The notes under the pieces were generated by a model. That model saw only the letters and a program-made list of their open reading frames with translations. It had not been told where the DNA came from and searched no databases. From contig NC_087070.1 of assembly GCF_963678635.1 (NCBI RefSeq), positions 10,946,539 through 11,010,538 of the forward strand: a DNA stretch of 64,000 bases. Direction: 5' to 3'. A program made the position numbers and the translations under genes. This document shows, piece by piece, positions 34,156-44,520 of the stretch. The DNA comes from Symsagittifera roscoffensis. Its lineage: Eukaryota; Xenacoelomorpha; Acoela; Convolutidae. Within the stretch, counting starts at the first letter, position 1, and each line of letters opens with the position of its first letter.

Positions 34156-34964
34156 GTGCCTGACTTCCTTGTAGCGCCTAGCGCAGTTCATGATGACCCT
34201 TCCCCAAGGTCAGAAACGGAACCAGATCCAGAATCACAAACAGACGCGGATAACCGCCTCCGGAGAGACGCAGCTGCACCCAGGCGCGTCAAAGAAACGA
34301 ACGTAGAACGGCGAAAAAAGGGACCACGAATCGGGATGGACTGGTTTTTCCAAGAAGCCGAGGAAAGAGCACGATTGTGTTTGTTCTTGCGCTTGGAAGC
34401 GAAAGCAGAAAAAAGTTGGTACACGCTTTTGCACATGCCGATCTAATTCTGCTGTCGTTTGTAGATTTCTACAAAAACATTGTTTACGCTTTCAAAGTGG
34501 AGGTGAGTTATACCATGGGACGTATGGAGTTATATAAACTAAAGTACATGGAAGCAATTGAATCCTTCCTGTCGTTTCATACAAGACTGTCGGCACAAGC
34601 AGCCTGATGCAATTAGTCAACAGATGAGGAACAAAGCGTTTTGGAAGACCTATTCATCAGATGTATTCGGAATAACGTCGTCCAAATACCCTCATTCATA
34701 AAAAAAAGATTATCACGAAGATACCCTAAAACTGGCATTAGAGCTGGAGAGAAGCGCATTAGTGTCCATGGAATTCCACCCCACAAAAAAGGCAATTCAT
34801 CTCTCAGTCTACCAAAAATGGCACCTCTAGCCAGACCGTATTATTTTTGTGGTAACACATATTTAGAAGATAATCGAAAAATCTGTCCAGCTAGAGAGGC
34901 GGAGTGTCGTTCAATCAAGAAGAAAAGCCACTTCGCAAAAATGAGTAAAAACACTAAACGCTGA
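34156..34964 (+). pseudogene. Element B Gag remnant
   Basis: 34156-34446 is a charged N-terminal frame (SETEPDPESQTDADNRLRRD). 34641-34964 ends in a nucleic-acid-binding region, YYFCGNTYLEDNRKICPARE then AECRSIKKKSHFAKM. This resembles the double zinc-knuckle of this gypsy lineage (C-x2-C-G … C-P-A … C … K-G-H-F-A-K). The first Cys is now Tyr and the C-x-x-C-G-K-K-G pattern is degraded, so zinc binding is unlikely. Frames change between the two pieces. Confidence 0.68.
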
Positions 34965-35154
34965 GTCAACTAGTAGAAGAGGTTGACTAACAAGAAAGCC
35001 TGGAAATGGAGGTCGACAATATAGTAATCGATCGGTTTCCGACAGCATAGAAAGCGAGCACGGTTTCAGTAGTTTGTAACAGCGCAAGAAGCGAACCTCA
35101 GTCCAAATTTGCAGTCTTGAGCTTCTGAAGTCCAACTAAATTACTCCTTGTAAT

Positions 35155-35430
35155 TTGAGTGTTATGTTACATTCGGGAGCAAAGTCATTCTACGCCGCCA
35201 GAGTTGATTCGGGCAGCTCGTTGTCTTTTTTAACTAAACGGAGAACGGATATTCTTCTACGTCAAAACCCCAAGGCAAGGTTCACGAGCGTTCAAAAATT
35301 GCCAGATCATGTCACTTATGTGGACTACAAAAAGAATTCATTTATCTTTTTTGGTAATTTTTTCACCCCTCTATCGTCTGGAGGGTGGAAAAGTCTAAAC
35401 GCCACTATCCCAGAACCCGCTGATTACTAG
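35155..35430 (+). pseudogene. Element B aspartic protease remnant
   Basis: A 91-codon frame with ARVDSGSSLSFLTKRRTDIL: the DSGSS motif is the retropepsin active site in this lineage. The frame runs into a stop before the RT. The following NSFIFFGNF may be the flap-proximal strand. Confidence 0.68.
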
Positions 35431-35619
35431 GATTAGATTTGCAAGGCTCACACGGAATTGATGCGATTCATAAAAATTCCACCAGCAGTCAACCATTGCA
35501 GAATTTGGTGGAAAATTCTTCCTCTGAGCTGATCAAGGCTCATTTTCTAAAAAAGTCTCGAGGTTCTTCACGAGACCAGGAAGTTCCAAAACTCGTCAAG
35601 TACTAACCACCTTCATAGA

Positions 35620-36250
35620 CCCACTAATTCCCAGGCAGAATAATGGCCGAAAAACGCCTATCCAAATACAAGATCGATCATCTGAAGGCATTGGTTTAGT
35701 ATGGTCATATTACCAAGTTGGATAGCTATACCATGGACCACTTCATCAACACGATAGTGATTACAGTGAGCGATTGACGCTAAACACTTTAACGCACAGA
35801 ATTGGAAGATCAAATAACAAAAGCCCAATATACCAGAACTTATCGACTCTACCGCTCATTTCAATCCAAGTGAAGTGCCAGGCTCGGTGTGGTTTCAATC
35901 GCTTGACCTAAAATACGCGGTCAGTCAGATCAAGCTCGTTTCAACACTGGTTTTTACGGAGTAGCGGACATGCCGTCCGAGTTTCAAAAAGCTAGAAATT
36001 TTACATTGAAAGGTATCCCAGGTACCATTTGCTGTCCAGATGACATCCTAGTGGTTTCAAAAGTTCCTTGACAGTGAAAAAAGAAAATTGCAGTTAATAA
36101 GCTTGAAAGGTTGAGGTTTGACTTTCATTCCAAAATTTATTCCCCAAAATTTTCCATGATAGATGCCATAAAGAATTTAAAAGTTCCCAGGACTATAAAA
36201 CAGCTGCGTTCCTTCATGATTACGCTGAATCAGTTCCAAAAAAATTTTCC
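35620..36250 (+). pseudogene. Element B reverse transcriptase remnant with altered active site
   Basis: Frames give GSVWFQSLDLKYAVSQIKLV (~35880-35940) with the first catalytic Asp, then FYGVADMPSEFQKARNFTL and GIPGTICCPDDILVVSK (~35950-36065). The canonical Y-x-D-D is C-P-D-D here, so the aromatic residue is lost while both Asp remain. Further on, MIDAIKNLKVPRTIKQLRSF matches the RT connection. Multiple stops and frameshifts. Confidence 0.78.
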
Positions 36251-36267
36251 AAGCTCTTCAAAATCTT

Positions 36268-36780
36268 TTGTGTGAATTTCGAGAATCTCTTAAGCTCTAC
36301 AATAAAAAAAATTCATCTGCAGAGCTACTCAAGAAAATGCATTCAAGAGCACTATGGGTCCCATCGCAGGAATCACCGGCTTGTATCAATATGACCATGC
36401 CGAGACACACGAGCAACATACACAGCGGACTTGGTGCATATCTTGAGCTTGAAACAGATACAGGTTTGTGGGTTCCTATTTCGTTCGCTTCTCGTTTTCT
36501 TAATTCCGCTGAATTAATATAGTACGAACGAGCTAGAACTACTAGCGGTAGGCTAGTCATGTGAACGAACAGTTTTGCACCTACTTACACGGAAACAGGT
36601 GCGATATACTCACAGATCACAGTGCCATAATTTCCACCCTAAAGAAACATAAAGGAAATAAACCGTTGTTATTAAAACCCTTGGTTTCCGGTTCCTCTGA
36701 ATCGATGTACGTTTCAAGCGTAGAATATGACAATATTGCCACCGCACGCACAAATTTTTCGCACCAATCAGTTTAGGAGG
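36268..36780 (+). pseudogene. Element B RNase H remnant
   Basis: 36268-36522 contains SGLGAYLELETDTGLWVPIS then FASRFLNSAELI. In the next frame come the residues YSTNELELLAV, and at 36561-36776 FCTYLHGNRCDILTDHSAII. These are the standard Ty3/gypsy RNase H blocks (…SFASRFLN…NELELLAVVW…TDH-x-x-I). One stop and one frameshift break it near 36521-36560. Confidence 0.78.
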
Positions 36781-37499
36781 GTGTTGTCAGCGGTAGGTCG
36801 ATAGGGAGGGGCATTATTTTCACACAGAGTCTCGTCCAATCAAGTTCGTCTGTAATCTCTAGAAATTCTACGGTAAGAGGCGTCCAAAAACTGTGGCAAT
36901 TCTACGGGGACAATTGCGATTCTAAACCAAAAGAAGGCGTCTAACGTTTGTCGCAAAATTCCAGCCAATCAGAATCAAGCTTGGTTTCACGTCATTCACA
37001 GCAAGTGGAAGCGTTTATTCTGACAAAATACAAGCTCAGGGTCACGTCAGTGGCCACAAGAGGGTTAAAAAAATTGGGGGATTGTATTAGCCAACCAGAA
37101 AAAAGACAATATAAAGGCATAAAGCCAGTAGAGAGCGACCAGTCATGAGATTCAGCTTTCAGCCAATCAAAGTTCAAAATCTCAAGTTCTTTCCAGCCAT
37201 TTCCAAAACGGTTTCGCACTATTGTTCATTTGTCTACAAGGCCAAAACGAAGGCACACACACCTAAAATGGTCGAAATGGAACCTGCGAACCATATACGT
37301 TCCCGAATCCTTGTCCGGCTAAAACGGCTCCAGTTAATAAGAAGACAAGCCAGAAGGAATTGATGTAGACCTCCATGAACTCCGCTTCAGTTAACCGCGA
37401 TCTTCATTGAAAAATGACGAAATAAACGACTCTCCAAAGGTGCCCGCCTACTGAGCGCCAGAGAAGGGGTCTGCGCATCAAAACGAGGCCATTTGTTTT
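36781..37499 (+). other. RNase H-integrase interval of element B, not assigned
   Basis: Two basic plus frames (36948-37148 and 37145-37363, overlapping ATGA) occur where gypsy elements have the RNase H-integrase connector. I do not recognise them. CAATCA-containing segments repeat (CCAATCAGAATCAAG, CCAATCAAAGTTCAA). They may be diverged connector or an insertion. Confidence 0.35.
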
Positions 37500-38624
37500 G
37501 CAGGAAATAAGGAAATCGTGGGGCTGCCCAGCCTTTTTGACGTCGCGCTAATGGCTGAGCTTACAGACGAAAATGAGTTCCTAGGGCCTTTGAAACGAGA
37601 AATTTTGGATAGCGAAGTCCAAACATTTTCGACGCAAGGCCAATAGATTGCCCAGTTCTTACCCGTAGCGTCTGTGGTGGAAAACTGCATCCTCATTGAC
37701 AAAAAGTTAGCAATCTCGCTCAAATTACGTTCGCGATCTTGACGAGGTTGCATCGCTCTCAGCCCAGACAACAGGCCATGATCGAGACGGCCGAGTACAT
37801 CTTGTGGTCTCACAGATAGTCGGAAAGTGTCAGATGTTTACGGAATGCACTAAGTTTGGTAAGAACCTTAGTTCGTCTAAAACCGTAAATACATCACATC
37901 TGCTCTCGGTTCTTTTCTCCTCTAATGACGAGTTTTAGCTAAATTATGCGGGCCTGCTGACCCACGAAAAGAGGATGAAGGTCTGCATCTTAGTTGCTAT
38001 AGCATGGGACCCAAATTTCCCATCTGTTCTTTTCTCAAAAAGCAACGGTTCCAAAAAAAGTAATCAAATTACTCGAAGCCTACATTCGGATGCACGGGAT
38101 ACCGAAAACAATTCGCACCGATCACGGCACTGGGTTTAAAAGTGCATTAAAAAGAGATTTTTGCAAAATTTTAAGGACTGAACTTATCTTCTGCCCAGTC
38201 GGTGGTCATCGTGGCTGACTGTGGCCTAGTGAAACGGACGATTCAAACGATAAAACATAAGCTGGGTACCGAAGAGTTAAGTCCAGTTTACGGAGGTCCA
38301 AATCACGTACTGCATACGATTCTAGATGACATCAGGCAATCCAAACACTCAACTCTTAAAAATTCTCCGTGCGAGCTACGTTTTAGTCGAAAACCAAATA
38401 CATAATTTTCTTTGGCCAGGGATAAATTTCCTATAAAAACTTCAGATCAAAGAACTCTAGCAAGAAGTCCCTTCAAAACCGAAGGCAGCATCAGCCAGGA
38501 CTACAATCGTGACAGTGTGAAGGTGGTGAAACGCGGATCAAACAGCAGAACTCTGTCCCCACGCCTCAACAAACTTGTTCCAGGTCAAAATATTGCACAC
38601 ACTGAACAATATAATGCGCTTTAA
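37500..38624 (+). pseudogene. Element B integrase remnant
   Basis: 37500-37800: LMAELTDENEFLGPLKREIL, NCILIDKKLAIS, then, in a shifted frame, LHRSQPRQQAMIETAEYI, the His half of the zinc-binding domain. ~38085-38150: IRMHGIPKTIRTDHGTGFKS, with a core catalytic Asp. 38202-38405: GLVKRTIQTIKHKLGTEEL and SPCELRFSRKPNT, the C-terminal part of the core. 38412-38624 is the basic tail. Frames change at least three times. Confidence 0.8.
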
Positions 38625-38849
38625 AACCTAGCGCAAGCCGCAAACAGGTGGAGGCAGTTAAAGTGGAACGTCAACGTAGAGAAGGGACAGAAACTGATGA
38701 GAGAATTCGGGGCCAGAAACACAGAAATCGCAAATGCGCTCAAAAATGGTCTCAGTAAAAGTACCATAAGAAGGTATGATCGTGTGCCTGACGTCCCCAG
38801 TCGAGCGTCCTCAATCTTGCCAGGCCCGTTGCAACCCAGTCTTACAGCC

Positions 38850-39049
38850 NNNNNNNNNNNNNNNNNNNNNNNNNNNNNNNNNNNNNNNNNNNNNNNNNNN
38901 NNNNNNNNNNNNNNNNNNNNNNNNNNNNNNNNNNNNNNNNNNNNNNNNNNNNNNNNNNNNNNNNNNNNNNNNNNNNNNNNNNNNNNNNNNNNNNNNNNNN
39001 NNNNNNNNNNNNNNNNNNNNNNNNNNNNNNNNNNNNNNNNNNNNNNNNN
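38850..39049. other. Assembly gap (200 N)
   Basis: A run of 200 ambiguous bases. The round length suggests a scaffold gap of unknown true size. It hides the 3' end of element B. Confidence 0.99.
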
Positions 39050-41640
39050 CAGACACAAAGGTTTGCGCCTATATTTTGGACTCGTAATGTCAACTAGAGA
39101 ATAAACCTATCAAACTTATGGATCCGCTTAATGCGCCTAGTCAGAGCACAAAATACAAACTTAGCGCTCGATAGGCGCACAAGACAAAACTTTTATACTT
39201 TTGTCGTTGAATTGAGACAGATATTTGAACAATGTGAAGTTTTTGTTGTCAAGTTCAAAAAATACACAAGAACGTAGTCAAGTCAATAAATGCAAGAAAA
39301 CAAAAACAAATATTAGAATTTTTTGAAGTTTTAGTGATTTTTAGCAAGCCTAGGAGTTTTTTACCGATATGTGTGAATGGACTTCTGTAACACATGGACT
39401 CTTAAGCCTTTTTCTGAAAAAAACATCACGTCCTAAATAAGACGGGTCACTACGTTCATTGACTCTTAATAAACAGGAAGGCGGTCAAGTAGGCGAATAA
39501 TTGAAGTGGATCTCGGCCACCCGTGGTAGAAACACAAACAAAAGCCATCGTGGCAACAAACACATACAGAGCTGAGTATAGAAACAACTCAAAAATATGA
39601 ATACTTCGTAAGCCGCGTGGAACTACTACAAACAGTAACAGAAAAAGGGCCAAAAAGCGCGCCGAAAATAGACCCCAGCTAGGTTTTTTAGTTGTGAAAA
39701 TTTTTGGTTACGAAAAAAAAGGTGCGATCAATTAATTCAGCTGCTGGAAAAAACATTTAAGCGTTATTAGGGCTGCTACAACTGAATACTTCGATTTTTT
39801 TTTATTTTTGTTTTTCTGAAAAAAAACTAGTCATGCAACTTACATATATGAAAAATGCATGACTAGCATTTTTTAAAAAAAAAAACAACTATAAAAAAAA
39901 TCGAACTCTAGTTTGTAAGTAGGTAAATCAGCAATTCAATTTGGAAACTTCATGTAAACTGTTTGCAGTCACTCGTTTGCTTAAAATAGGCTTTGTCAGT
40001 CATCAAAGTTTTCAGAAAAAAAAAAACTCCGGCGTTTTTTCCGAGAATGAAAAGGACAAAAGTTTTCTTGGTTTTCATTTAGCAACAGTTTGATCCCGAC
40101 CATTTAAATCAAGAAGTAGTGCTGTCTATGGTTTTTTTTATAGTTTTTTCTTTTCTTTCGAGAAAAAATCTTGTAATTCGAATAATCAACAGGATGGTTC
40201 GGGAAAACCTACTTTTTGAAGCCTTCTCGGACGTGATTCAAACCAGCTCAAAATTTGAAAAATTTTCGCTTTAAAGAAAAAAACCGAGCTGGAAAACTCT
40301 CAGATTGAGTGTTTTTTTCTAATGAGTAGGTCTCAAAAGGTCTGCTCGCTCGCTTTACCTGCAAATAAGCCTTATTTTTTTCATTTTATTGAAAAAACAA
40401 GTTTTTTACCCCGAAAAGACATAGTTTTGAAGCTTCTTTGAACACTTGCGTGACAATCAGTTTTCTTCAGCAATAAAAAATATCCTGCGAAAAATCAGAA
40501 TTTTTTTCGAAATATGCTTTCAAAATGTCCTAACTGTGATCTAATTCTTCTAGAGGAGCCTAAAGGGCAATATAAACTAACACTAGGGCGTTGATGTGAC
40601 TTCCATTGTTTCTGCTAGTTGTTCTATTTCTTGAGCAGTACCTTTTTTGTTATTTTTTTTCTAATTTTTTTTGTTCTAGTTTTTTTTGTTCTAGTCAATT
40701 TTTTTCCATTCTGAAACCAATTAAGTAAAAATTTTAGAGCGAGTCCTTGTCAAAAATTGGTTTGAAAAAAAACTGAATTGAGAAGACTATTACAGGTACA
40801 GTTTTGTGTTTTTTTTGTGCCATCGCTTGGCCGACTTCTGACTGCATCTTCTCATACATGAATCCAAAAGTGATCTCAAAAAATGATAACTCTCACGTGG
40901 GTAAAAACCTTAGGTTTTTTCAGGATGTTTAAATGTTTGTTGATGTGTAAAATTCGTTTAGTTTTTTCATTTTAAGTGTCAATTATTTTTGTGTTTCATA
41001 GTGAAACTGTTTTAGATGTTCATATCAGATGTGATGGGAAGCGAAGAATTCCAGAATATTGATGCCTCTGGTGGACTGTTTCTTGTTTTGGTTTACTCAA
41101 CTATCTAACAGGTTTTTTCTCTTACTTTTTTCTGAGGCAGTCCCCTCCTGGTTTAGAGTCCCCCTAGGATAAGAATAAGAAATGCTCTGCTTTCTTAGCG
41201 TGTGAGGAGAATTTACTATGAGAAAAACTAAGATGAGAACTAAAGTAGTTTTTGCCTCGTTTATGTCTAATTGTTAAAAAATGCTAATTATAAAAAAATT
41301 CATATATGAAAAAGTTCTAAATTTAAAATTTCCGTTAATGAAAAAAAGCTATTCATGTAATTTTCAAACATGAAAAAATGCTAGTCATACAATTTCCATA
41401 TATGAAAAGATACTAATCATAGACCTTTCATGCAATTTTCTGTACGTATGCATTTGTATGGAAAGTGTATGAGTAGCATTTTTGGTCTACCTAGGCTGCA
41501 ATGGAATTTTCTCATGAAATCTTCACATCGGGAATATTCGTCAAAATCTACTGATAAATCATCAAAATCAGGCCCAATAAGTGCAAAGATAGATCAATAT
41601 ACGCACTATTTTGAGGAAAATTGCAAAAAAAACTTGGATG
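39050..41640. other. AT-rich DNA without recognised genes; palindrome-family copies
   Basis: No coding sequence supported. Two copies of the CATACAATT family: a compact palindrome at ~39828-39878 (ACTAGTCATGCA…TGCATGACTAGC) and a tandemly repeated one at 41285-41495 (ATGAAAAAATGCTAGTCATA, then CATACAATTTCCATATATGA, ending GCATTTTTGGTCTACC). TTTTTTGTTCTAG is tandemly duplicated at ~40668-40695. Confidence 0.5.
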
Positions 41641-42770
41641 GGATATGAAGCAGTGGCAACGAAAAAGACCGAAAGATAAGATTCATCGTACATTCGTGAA
41701 TAAAGGAATTTGGGAGCACTGAAAAGCTTTTTCGGGCCTTACTGGAAACTAATCCAAAACTAACAACACGTACGCAACGACAAGCTCCTAATCGATGAAC
41801 GGCTGGCAATTCTGAGAGAATTCATCTAGGACACAGTATATTCGGGCTCCGCAGCCAAGCTGAAACTCTGCTTGAGCTGTTTATGCTTTCTAAATTTTCT
41901 ACATAAAAAGTGATCGATAGTCAGGGGCGGATCTAGGATTTTCTCGAGGGGGGGGCGGATTTTCGAAAAATTTTGACCTTTTTTTTTTTTTTTTTAGGTC
42001 GACCAAATTGATTTTTCGAGCTCTCCCAGAGCACTGCTTTGCCCCTATTTTGGCAAAATTTTCTGCGCCGCAGGCAAATTTTTTAAAAAACAGTCAAAAA
42101 AAGCCGTTTTTGGGCAATTTTTGAAAAATTTTGACAAAAAAATCGCATTTTTTTTGGCGCGCGCTCCCCCTCAAAGTTAGTGTATATTGGCGCCGAAGGC
42201 GCCTTTAGAAAAATTTTAGGGTCGATCCGCCAAAAATGGATTTCTGAAAAAGTATCAAAGGGGGGACCCTTTGGGTCGGCAGGGGGTCGAATCCCTGAGG
42301 GGGGGCGTCCGCCCCCCCCCCGCCCCCCCCCCCCCCTAAATCCGCCCCTGTCGATAGTACAGGTTATCCAAATCTGCAAGCAATGCAATAAACAAGGTCA
42401 AACCGTAAGACCAGTGGAAAACATATTCCTTCCAAATTGAGCCTCTAGTCAAATCGAATTCAGAAGTACAAAGCGAATTTACATGAGCCCAACACGAAGT
42501 CTTACAAAAATACAAAAAATCAGCTGAGGAGAGTAAAATATTCCAAAGCATTAATAGTAACAAATACCACAGAAGACATAGCCATAAAATTTATGCAAAG
42601 TTATGTATCAACTAATGGGATACCCCCGGAAATTTAGTCGCGATCCAGCTAAAATAATTCAAGCTAAATTATCTGAAAATCACTGATCGATAGGAATGGT
42701 AGAACGAAATGTGCAAACACTAAGCAAAATGTTTGCGGTAATGCGAAGACAACCAAAACTCATCTCAACT
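41641..42770 (+). pseudogene. Ty3/gypsy fragment C: integrase only, split by hAT MITE
   Basis: Left of the MITE: degenerate coding text with SAAKLKLCLSC. Right of it (42351-42450): QVIQICKQCNKQGQTVRP, the Cys-x2-Cys half of the integrase zinc domain. At 42580-42760 come IKFMQSYVSTNGIPRKFSRD then GMVERNVQTLSKMFAVMRRQ, the core and its C-terminal helix. The usual S/T-D-x-G around the second Asp reads SRDPA, so it is inactive. No other domain of this copy is present in the window. Confidence 0.7.
41923..42350. mobile_element. hAT-type MITE, 428 bp, perfect 8-bp TSD
   Basis: The ends are CAGGGGCGGATCTAGGATTT at left and, as reverse complement at right, CAGGGGCGGATTTAGGGGGG, i.e. terminal inverted repeats of ~16 bp with one mismatch. 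They are flanked by TCGATAGT at 41915-41922 and 42351-42358. CAGGGGCGGAT…TAGG ends plus 8-bp duplications are known hallmarks of non-autonomous hAT elements. The interior is G/C-run-rich near the ends and has no transposase. It is inserted within the integrase fragment C. Confidence 0.93.
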
Positions 42771-44215
42771 AAAATTTTATCAAAACGTAGCTGGAATTAT
42801 GAAAACAGTGTTGTAACAAAAATAAAACATCCCAAGTCAATCATATTTTTGAAAAATCTTGAAGAATCTTGGTTAAATCTTCAAAACATTATTGGCTGTC
42901 TTGACAAGTTCTTGCCAAAGATTCTTGGAAGATATCAAAGATTCTTCAAAAAAAATTCAAAGAATTCTAAGAAAAACAAAGATAGCAAAGAATTTTTAAA
43001 AGTTGTGTGACATTTAGCAAGGAAGATGGGCGATTTTACTTTCAGTATTTTGCAGGATTTCAACAAAATTTTCGGCCTTCTGATTGAAAATATATCTAAA
43101 GTTTTGCGAAAAAAAAATAAAAAATTTTCCAGAACTCAATTGTAAAACACTTAAAAATTAGACTAGTTTTGATTTTAAAATAGTCAAATGAAAGTATTAA
43201 ATTCTAAGCAATCAATGAAATTGTGCGCACAACTAATAATCATCAGAATAAAAATCAGAGCAAAAAATTTCAAAATTTTCTGACGCTTATCATCCTTAAA
43301 GCAATTGTAGGCAAACAAATACAGATAAAACAGTTTATCTCACCAAATTAAACGTCTATAATTCAAAGAAATGAACTAAAAATTATCAGTTTTTGGTCTA
43401 GAAAAGGTTGCAACAAAAATTCAAAATTTCACGATTGAAGAATTTGAAAAACTTCGGAGGGGAAAATTTAGAAAATACCGATGATTTCCAGTTGATGGAA
43501 GATCTTTCCAAGATTGCACAAAAAAATTTCCTCAGTTAAGCTTCCGGAGCGATCGTACATGTTTCTGAGGTCGTATTCTGGTAGTTTGGATGCTTAGGAA
43601 CCTTGGAAAAAGCCGGAATTATTTTAACTTCTCTTTGCTATCTTTGATAGATCTCCAAGATTTTGACAAGATTTTCAAAATGACTGGACCTGAGATGGCT
43701 CGAAGCCAAACACTACAGCTTTGTCGACAACTTGACCAGAAACAAAAGACAACCTGACCACAGAGAGAGTGAATTGAAAAGAGGGTTCAGCATGAGTACA
43801 GAGTAAAAAAAAAATAAAAAACTGATCAGCAGGAAAAATTTTAGATTGTAATTTCCAACGCTAAGAAATCAATTAATTCATTTTGCTAAGTTTTTGTTAT
43901 TGTAGATAAAATTTCTACTATGGAGCTCAACCCAGGCATTTCATGTTCTCTGCTAAGCTATTATCAAAAACCTGTGCATTTTTCGCTCTTTTTTTTTTCT
44001 TCAATGATTCATATTCGAAAACTGACGAGGATTATTGGATATAAATAAGTATCTCAAGTATAAAAATCATCAGCTGTATGTTCAGCAATTTGTTCATTGT
44101 TATGTTTATTATTTGTCTCTCTGACCTTATGAACAGTTTCCGCACGTGTAAGTTGTTAAGTTTACACGAAAGTTTTTTGATGGATCAATTCTCAACCCTC
44201 CGACTAAAAATAAGT
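42771..44215. other. AT-rich DNA without recognised genes
   Basis: Repetitive AAGATTCTT/AATCTTGAAGAATCTT motifs at 42850-42960 form short inverted repeats. No gene or element boundary could be recognised. Confidence 0.5.
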
Positions 44216-44520
44216 TTAACCAGAAACGAAAAATTTTGATTTTCTTAAATTTTTTACACGTTTCGACTTTTTTGAAGGAAATTTCTTAGTGAATTTTGCT
44301 AAATTGTTTTCAGAATCCTTCCCTGGCATCCACAAATCTCTAGCTGTATGAGAGAGGCTCTTACTTATCCAGACATCTCCCATAGCGTCATGAGCACTGA
44401 TGATTTCTCGTAGTACTTTCGGCTTGAAAACTCGGGCACCCCTTAAATGTTTCAAAGCCATTCCGTGAAAAGGTTTTCCGAGAATATTTTGTTTTGTAAA
44501 AAAGGAATTCTTTAGCTTAA
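44216..44520 (-). pseudogene. C-type-lectin-like fragment
   Basis: The minus frame reads GKPFHGMALKHLRGARVFKP then KVLREIISAHDAMGDVWISK and RDLWMPGK. The block R-G-A-R-x-F-x-P-K-x-L-R-E-x-I-S aligns with the lectin-like exon at 20470 (RGARLFQPKSLRELIS), as does DLW. WIGL is replaced by WISK, and the C-terminal half is Lys-rich without Cys, so the fold is unlikely to be complete. No convincing splice acceptor precedes it (TTTAAG). Probably a pseudogene of the same family. Confidence 0.48.

Larger units (their letters stand above)
33941..38849 (+). mobile_element. Ty3/gypsy element B, heavily decayed
   Basis: Gag, protease, RT, RNase H and integrase remnants follow in Ty3/gypsy order on the plus strand. 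Base composition is less AT-rich than the surroundings. Frames shift every few hundred bases and the RT active site has changed. The 3' end is hidden by the assembly gap at 38850. The integrase-after-RNase H order and the DSGSS protease place it in Ty3/gypsy, not Copia. Confidence 0.85.

Noticed and set aside
34188..34436. Ser/Arg-rich minus-strand ORFs
   Set aside because: Antisense to element B Gag N-terminus; no independent support.
38621..39104. Several ORFs spanning 38.6-39.1 kb
   Set aside because: They consist mainly of the 200-N gap translated as X.
42180..42440. Pro/Gly-rich ORFs on both strands at the MITE right end
   Set aside because: Produced by C/G runs in the hAT MITE terminus, not by a gene.
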